Under the pieces are notes generated by a model that worked only from the letters and a program-made list of their open reading frames with translations, did not search any database and was not told the origin of the DNA. A stretch of DNA of 64,000 nucleotides from JADJSS01 sp964490845 (GTDB taxonomy: Bacteria > Bacteroidota > Bacteroidia > Chitinophagales > JADIYW01). Positions 59,338-64,000 of the stretch are shown one piece after another; position 1 is the first letter of the stretch; every line of letters starts with the position of its first letter. Both the position numbers and the translations under genes were made by a program. Location: the NCBI GenBank assembly GCA_964490845.1, contig CAZBED010000006.1, positions 62,001 to 126,000 on the forward strand, given 5' to 3'.

Positions 59338-61185
59338 TTAAAATTTTTGGATGCTTCTTTCTATCCAGTCATTATTGGTGCGCATTACTAATTTATAGCT
59401 TCCTCGGGCAATATCGCTGTAGTCCAGCGACTCTATATGCAGGCCTTTTGACTGAGTGCCCGGACTGATTCGCCTGACCAGTTTTCCTGTTATATCATAT
59501 AGCTCAAACGTAACAGCAGATGCCTGGAAAATATTATATTGTAGGAAGATCTTGTCGATAAACGGATTGGGATAAGCGCTCACCATAACCATGTTTTTCG
59601 GATTACTATAAATACCGGTGCTGATATTCGTTCTTGGATCAAATGGCGCTAAATACTGTCTGATACCGCTGAAAGGGGATTCGGCAGTTGCTTTTTTCAG
59701 CCATCGTGTACCGGGCAGGGTATAAAAACCTGTCTCAAAACGATTCACCGTATCTATGCGGTCTATGCGGTTAACAGAAAAGAAATTTCCTTGTGCCTTA
59801 GTGTCAGTAAGGTCAAGTATACCAAACCCTTTCTTATACAAGTCCACATATTTTATGTGGGGCAGGAGTGTTTTAATCAGGTCATAGACAGGGTCGAGAG
59901 GTACAGGGGAGGACTGTGTCGTGATACTTGTGCAGACGAATTCCACACCCACCGAACCTGCTCCTGTTGCAGGATTATAGGTACTCGTTTTATAGGGCAG
60001 GTCCATAGCCCAGGCAGTATGTATATCCCCGGTCAGCACAATCACATTTTGAATATTGTTGTTCAGTATGATATCGTATAATTTTTTCCGGTCGGCAGTA
60101 TACCCATCCCACTGGTCGCTGTTTAGCGTAATGCCGAAAGGCGTGAGTTGTCCCATCATTACCTGCTGTCCCAGAATTTTCCATGTTGCCGTAGAATGGA
60201 TTAGTTCATTTTTCAGCCAGTCTAATTGCTCATCTCCGATAATATGCTTGGAGGTATCATCAGGGCTGTTGCTCTGTTTAGTGCGTGCATAAAGACGGGT
60301 GTCCAGCATGAAGATATCCGCCAGGTTGCCATAACTGAACTTGCGGAAAATTTTATTCTCGTTGCCCGGTTCCGGCAAGCGTATGGGCATCCATTCATCA
60401 TACGCTTGTTGTGCCGCGGCTTTACGGTCAGTCCAAAGCCCTTCTGTACCCGGTGTATGATTTCCTGCTCCATCTCTGTATGAGTTATTAGCCGATTCAT
60501 GGTCGTCCCAAACAGTGATAAACGGAAATTGCTGATGAAGACGCATCAGCATAGGGTCAAGTTTAATGGTGGAATACCGTAGTCGGTAATCTGCCAGACG
60601 TATAATTTCATGGTCAGGCAGCTGTTCACGTATCGTCCCCACTACTCCGTCCTTATATTCATAGATATAATCGCCTAAATGCAACACGGCGTCAATATCG
60701 TTGCGCTTCCTGATGGCTTCATAAGCATTGTAATAGCCCGCAGGATAATCCGCGCAGGAAACAAAGGCAAAGCGAAGCTGTCCGCTGCCGCCGACAGGTG
60801 CCGTCTTTGTGCGGCCTGTCAGGGAGTTTCTGCCGCCGGTAGAGAACTCATAAAAATACCATGTATTGGGTTGTAAACCGCCCACATCAATCTTTACTGT
60901 ATAATCTTTGTTACTGTCTGTGGTGAATATTCCATGTTCTATCACATTAGTAAATAAGGTATCTGTGGCCAGTTGCCAAGTACCATTCACAACGCTCGGT
61001 AGATCCGGCGTTACACGGGTCCATATAATCACCGCATTCGTCGTCGGGTCACCGGACGCCACCCCGTGATAAAATGGTGCCAGAGATGAATCCAGTGCGG
61101 AACGATTGGTATAATCAGCAGGCTGAGCATACAAGGCTGTAATAGCTAGTATTGAAAAAATGAAAACAGGTAAAGATTTTTTCAT
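59338..61185 (-). CDS. PhoD-family alkaline phosphatase with type IX sorting domain
   Basis: A 615-residue secreted phosphatase. After the signal peptide MKKSLPVFIFSILAITALYA, a PhoD N-terminal domain (FYHGVASGDPTTNAVIIWTR) precedes the metallophosphatase core with FVSCADYPAGYYNAY, HLGDYIYEY, VWDDHESANNSY and VVLTGDIHTAWAM, which include the expected Asp, Asn and His metal ligands. Residues about 535-615 are a type A sorting domain (YPNPFIDKIFLQYN, then KGLHIESLDYSD, RGSYKLVMRT). It scavenges phosphate from organic esters outside the cell. Unlike Tat-exported PhoD of other phyla, it uses Sec plus type IX. Confidence 0.9.
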   Translation of the reverse strand: MKKSLPVFIFSILAITALYAQPADYTNRSALDSSLAPFYHGVASGDPTTNAVIIWTRVTPDLPSVVNGTWQLATDTLFTNVIEHGIFTTDSNKDYTVKIDVGGLQPNTWYFYEFSTGGRNSLTGRTKTAPVGGSGQLRFAFVSCADYPAGYYNAYEAIRKRNDIDAVLHLGDYIYEYKDGVVGTIREQLPDHEIIRLADYRLRYSTIKLDPMLMRLHQQFPFITVWDDHESANNSYRDGAGNHTPGTEGLWTDRKAAAQQAYDEWMPIRLPEPGNENKIFRKFSYGNLADIFMLDTRLYARTKQSNSPDDTSKHIIGDEQLDWLKNELIHSTATWKILGQQVMMGQLTPFGITLNSDQWDGYTADRKKLYDIILNNNIQNVIVLTGDIHTAWAMDLPYKTSTYNPATGAGSVGVEFVCTSITTQSSPVPLDPVYDLIKTLLPHIKYVDLYKKGFGILDLTDTKAQGNFFSVNRIDRIDTVNRFETGFYTLPGTRWLKKATAESPFSGIRQYLAPFDPRTNISTGIYSNPKNMVMVSAYPNPFIDKIFLQYNIFQASAVTFELYDITGKLVRRISPGTQSKGLHIESLDYSDIARGSYKLVMRTNNDWIERSIQKF

Positions 61186-61389
61186 TGGGATGCAATTGAT
61201 GAGTAAAGAGCAGTTTACTTGTCTAAATTACACAATATTTTAATACCATGAAGCTGAACGTACTGTAATATTACATCCATTGAACAGATGGAACTCAAAA
61301 AGGCGTGATTGTAGCAGCAGGAACCAGATGGGAAGTAAATAACAGATAATTGAAGAAGTAACAAGCAAAAAATAATAACCGGATAATAG

Positions 61390-63285
61390 CTAACTCTGTA
61401 ACCCTTCCCATTCCTGCATCAGTTTTTCCAATGCCTTCTTTTCTGCACCTAATTGTTCTATAACAGTTGCATCGTATTTGCCATCTTCGGATAGTTGCTC
61501 TATCTTTTCTTCTATCTTTTTGATGTCAAATTCCTTGATGGAAATTTCTTCTTCGAGTTTGGAGATTTTATTTTTGAGTTGCTTGTCTTCTTTGTTGAAT
61601 GTTGGTTTAATTTCTTCTCTTTTTGCAGGGCTATTTACCGTTGTTTGTGGACTCAGCTCCACTTCTCTGAAACTGGCTAATCGACGTTCTTCGAAGAAGT
61701 CGTTAACATCGCCTGCATGTTCTTTTACCACACCGTTATTGAATTCAAATACCTTGTTCGTCATGCCTACCAGAAAATCCCGGTCGTGTGATACCACAAT
61801 CACTGTTCCCGGATATTTGGAAATGGCATCTTTTAATACGTCTTTTGCACGAAGGTCTAAGTGATTGGTCGGCTCATCCAGAATCAGGACATTGCTCGGA
61901 TTCAGTAATAAATGCGCCAGGCAGACACGTGCGCGTTCGCCTCCACTCAATACGGAAATTTTCTTGGTGGCGTCGTCACCGCTGAACATGAATGCGCCCA
62001 GAATATTCCGTACCTGTGCTCGAATTTCATTCGGCGCGGTATCTTCCATGTATTGCAGGATGGTCAGCTCCTTTGGCAATTGCTCCGCATGGTGCTGTGC
62101 AAAGAAGGCTATGTTTACATTATGCCCGACTGTTAATTCTCCTGAAGAGTAATCTATTTCTTTCGCGATGATTTTCGCCATCGTTGTTTTACCCATTCCA
62201 TTCTTGCCTATGAAAGCCACTTTGTCGCCGCGCTCTATTTCCAGATTGACATCATGAAAAACCTGTTTCTCGCCATAGCTCTTTGCCAGGTTCTTTGCCA
62301 ATACGACCACTTTTCCGCTTTGCTGTCCCATCGGAAACTGAAAACGCATGGAGCGAACGTCGTCCTGCTCCACTTCCACGATATCCATCTTGTCCAGCTT
62401 CTTCACCAAGCTTTGTGCCATGCTCGCTTTGCTGGCTTTCGCCTTAAACCGTTCAATATTACGTTCAATCTGCTTGATCTGGTCCTGCTGGTTTTTGAAA
62501 GTCTGCAACTGCTTTTCCCGCCGTTCTTCTTTCAAAATGAGGTATTTGGAATAATTTGCTTTGTATTCATACATTTTGCCCAGCTCGAGCTCAATGGTTT
62601 TGTTACACACATTGTCGAGGAATGATTTATCGTGCGATACGAGTATAATTGCGCCTTCATATTTCTGAAAGAATTCCTCCAGCCAGATAATGGACTCGAT
62701 GTCGAGGTGATTGGTAGGCTCATCGAGCATTAATAAATCAGGATTCTGTAATAACAGTTTAGCCAGTTCCAGCCGCATGGCCCAGCCACCGGAAAAGGTA
62801 TGCGGTGATTTTTCGAAATCTTCCCGCTGGTATCCAAGCCCTAATAATACCAGTTCCGTTTTTTTATCCTTATCGTCAATATCCAGGTGCACCAAACGGT
62901 CATTGATATCACAGAAAAGTTGTGACAGGTTCATGTAGTCATCCGTATCGTAATCGGTGCGGGTTTCCAGCTGATGCTGTATTTTATCCAGTTCTTCCTG
63001 CAATACATTGATTTCTTTAAACGCCGTTTGTGCTTCCAGCCATACGGTTGGTTCATTCTGTCCCCGGATTTCCTGTTTCAGAAAACCTATGGTGTAGCCA
63101 CCCGGTTTGGAAATGGTCCCTTCCTGCGGTGATAGTTCGCCGTTAATGGCTTTTAATAGTGTGGATTTGCCAACGCCATTGCGTCCTACCAATCCTATCC
63201 TGTCCCTTGGCTGGATGGTAAAGGTGACATTGTCGAATAAAATCCGGCTTCCGAAAATGATAGAAAGGTTAGAGGCTTGTAACAT
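61390..63285 (-). CDS. ABC-F ATPase (Uup/YdiF type)
   Basis: A 631-residue soluble protein with two ABC ATPase domains, without membrane parts. First Walker A GRNGVGKSTLLKAI, second GKNGMGKTTMAKII; signature sequences SGGWAMRLELAKLL and SGGERARVCLAHLL; Walker B LLMLDEPTNHLD and VLILDEPTNHLD. The linker between them and the coiled-coil C terminus (EEEISIKEFDIKKIEEKIEQ) are typical of the Uup/YdiF branch. ABC-F proteins act on ribosomes or Holliday-like DNA and some protect ribosomes from antibiotics; this member cannot be placed without alignment. Start ATG 63285. Confidence 0.92.
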   Translation of the reverse strand: MLQASNLSIIFGSRILFDNVTFTIQPRDRIGLVGRNGVGKSTLLKAINGELSPQEGTISKPGGYTIGFLKQEIRGQNEPTVWLEAQTAFKEINVLQEELDKIQHQLETRTDYDTDDYMNLSQLFCDINDRLVHLDIDDKDKKTELVLLGLGYQREDFEKSPHTFSGGWAMRLELAKLLLQNPDLLMLDEPTNHLDIESIIWLEEFFQKYEGAIILVSHDKSFLDNVCNKTIELELGKMYEYKANYSKYLILKEERREKQLQTFKNQQDQIKQIERNIERFKAKASKASMAQSLVKKLDKMDIVEVEQDDVRSMRFQFPMGQQSGKVVVLAKNLAKSYGEKQVFHDVNLEIERGDKVAFIGKNGMGKTTMAKIIAKEIDYSSGELTVGHNVNIAFFAQHHAEQLPKELTILQYMEDTAPNEIRAQVRNILGAFMFSGDDATKKISVLSGGERARVCLAHLLLNPSNVLILDEPTNHLDLRAKDVLKDAISKYPGTVIVVSHDRDFLVGMTNKVFEFNNGVVKEHAGDVNDFFEERRLASFREVELSPQTTVNSPAKREEIKPTFNKEDKQLKNKISKLEEEISIKEFDIKKIEEKIEQLSEDGKYDATVIEQLGAEKKALEKLMQEWEGLQS

Positions 63286-63325
63286 GCCGCAAAATTACTT
63301 TTTTTAAAGATAAGTTTTGCAGCCA

Positions 63326-63333
63326 CAAATGTA
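63326..63333 (-). promoter_or_regulatory. -7 promoter element TACATTTG, ABC-F gene
   Basis: Exact TAnnTTTG on the minus strand, 40 bases above ATG 63285. No -33 TTTG at the usual spacing. Confidence 0.4.
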
Positions 63334-63446
63334 GATACTATTAATAAACTATTAATAGGCAATATATTACATGTCGTCTATCACCAAATTGTGTACGGTA
63401 TAAAATGCGAATTAACCATGAACGTAAAGCTGTTTAATGCTTATGT

Positions 63447-64000
63447 TTATTCAGCTAGCAGCTCATTGATTTTCTCTAAGCTTTCCGTTGGTTCCATCGC
63501 TAATCCCACTTGCTGATGGACGATATTTCCTTTACCGTTGATGATGTGTATGATATTGGAATGGTCAAATGTACCGTCATCATTTTTCTTTATACGCACA
63601 TTTAATACATTGCTTATTTCCAGTACATCCGATTCGCTGCCGGTTAATAGTATCCATCGTTTCAAATCCAGCTGATGTTCGTTTGCAAATCCGGTTAGTT
63701 GTTCAGGCGTATCACGTTCCGGGTCCATAGAAATAAGTAAAAAGATTACTTCCTTTAGTTTATCTGCAGGTATTACCTTCTCAATACGTTGTAAATCAGC
63801 CGTAATTCTTGGGCAGGCACCCTGACAGTTTGTAAATATCATGGCCGCCACAATTACTTTTGATTGGATATCCTTTAATAGGAGCGTTTTGTTGTCTTGG
63901 GTAGTCCAGGCAGAACTAATGTCATGCAAAGTGACATCGCCATTGTAGGTGGATGATGCGGACGACTCCGGTTTTTTGCAGCATTCTTTCTTTTCTTCAG
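63447..64000 (-). CDS. SCO1/SenC-family protein, C-terminal part (cut by the window edge)
   Basis: The readable part has about 183 residues and continues beyond the window, where the signal or lipobox should lie. It is a thioredoxin-fold copper chaperone of the SCO1 family, which supplies copper to cytochrome oxidase. The copper-binding pair is in FTNCQGACPRITADL (C-x3-C), and the third ligand is the His in FDHSNIIHIING. MDPERDTPEQL is the typical SCO block. A possible TTG start at 63929 is inside the protein, and the frame stays open upstream with EEKKECCKKPES, so it is not the true start. Downstream gap to the ABC-F gene holds nothing else. Confidence 0.88.
   Translation of the reverse strand, partial: EEKKECCKKPESSASSTYNGDVTLHDISSAWTTQDNKTLLLKDIQSKVIVAAMIFTNCQGACPRITADLQRIEKVIPADKLKEVIFLLISMDPERDTPEQLTGFANEHQLDLKRWILLTGSESDVLEISNVLNVRIKKNDDGTFDHSNIIHIINGKGNIVHQQVGLAMEPTESLEKINELLAE

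Overview
The window is chromosomal DNA from a member of the Bacteroidota, probably of the Chitinophagales/Saprospirales type. The evidence: two secreted proteins end in type IX secretion (Por) C-terminal sorting domains, there is an OmpA protein with thrombospondin type 3 repeats, many promoters match the Bacteroidota -7 element TAnnTTTG rather than a TATAAT box, and the informational genes have the phylum's arrangement (rpsU, xer recombinase, short hibernation factor, tRNAs-tuf, secE-nusG-rplKAJL-rpoBC, DUF3467). It is not a phage, plasmid or defence island. Most of it is housekeeping sequence with several uncharacterised secreted proteins between.

Layout. 1-9.9 kb: start of uvrC, a GT-C-like membrane protein, a nucleoside transporter, proC, a YhhN protein, tatC, an OmpA-type lipoprotein, radA, a 100-N assembly gap (probably false), a small SHOCT-like protein and a ComF-family protein. 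10-19.7 kb: a beta-helix lipoprotein, a patatin-like membrane phospholipase, rlmD, two parvulin-type periplasmic foldases and a MoxR ATPase. 20-26 kb: lepA, an HSL-family esterase, a PD40/SPOR-like secreted protein, a deoxynucleoside kinase and trpS. 26-33.5 kb: a two-gene unit of a small secreted coiled-coil protein and a 2237-residue type IX-secreted surface protein. 33.5-40.7 kb: gatC, a MacB/LolD-type ABC ATPase, marC, a major OmpA, a ComEA-like protein, an acyl-CoA dehydrogenase, rpsU, xer and hpf.

40.7-41.4 kb is a non-coding block with two copies of a MITE-like nested palindrome, a second small palindrome family and a further inverted-repeat segment. 41.4-54.6 kb is the translation/transcription block: tRNA-Thr(TGT), Tyr(GTA), Gly(TCC), Thr(GGT), tuf, tRNA-Trp, secE, nusG, rplK, rplA, rplJ, rplL, an attenuator-like hairpin, rpoB, rpoC, then a strong terminator.

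54.6-64 kb: DUF3467 protein, MarR regulator, a GNAT/Fe-S (YjdJ/YjdI-CDGSH)/DUF4286 cluster, a lipoprotein, a secreted protein made of four copies of an unrecognised module, a type IX-secreted PhoD phosphatase, an ABC-F ATPase and the C-terminal part of a SCO1 protein.

I see no dramatic new multi-gene system. The best candidates for undescribed biology are the four-module C-x5-C protein (57380-59152), the two-gene giant surface-protein unit with its palindromic leader (26032-33478), and the nested palindromic repeats at 40766-41029.
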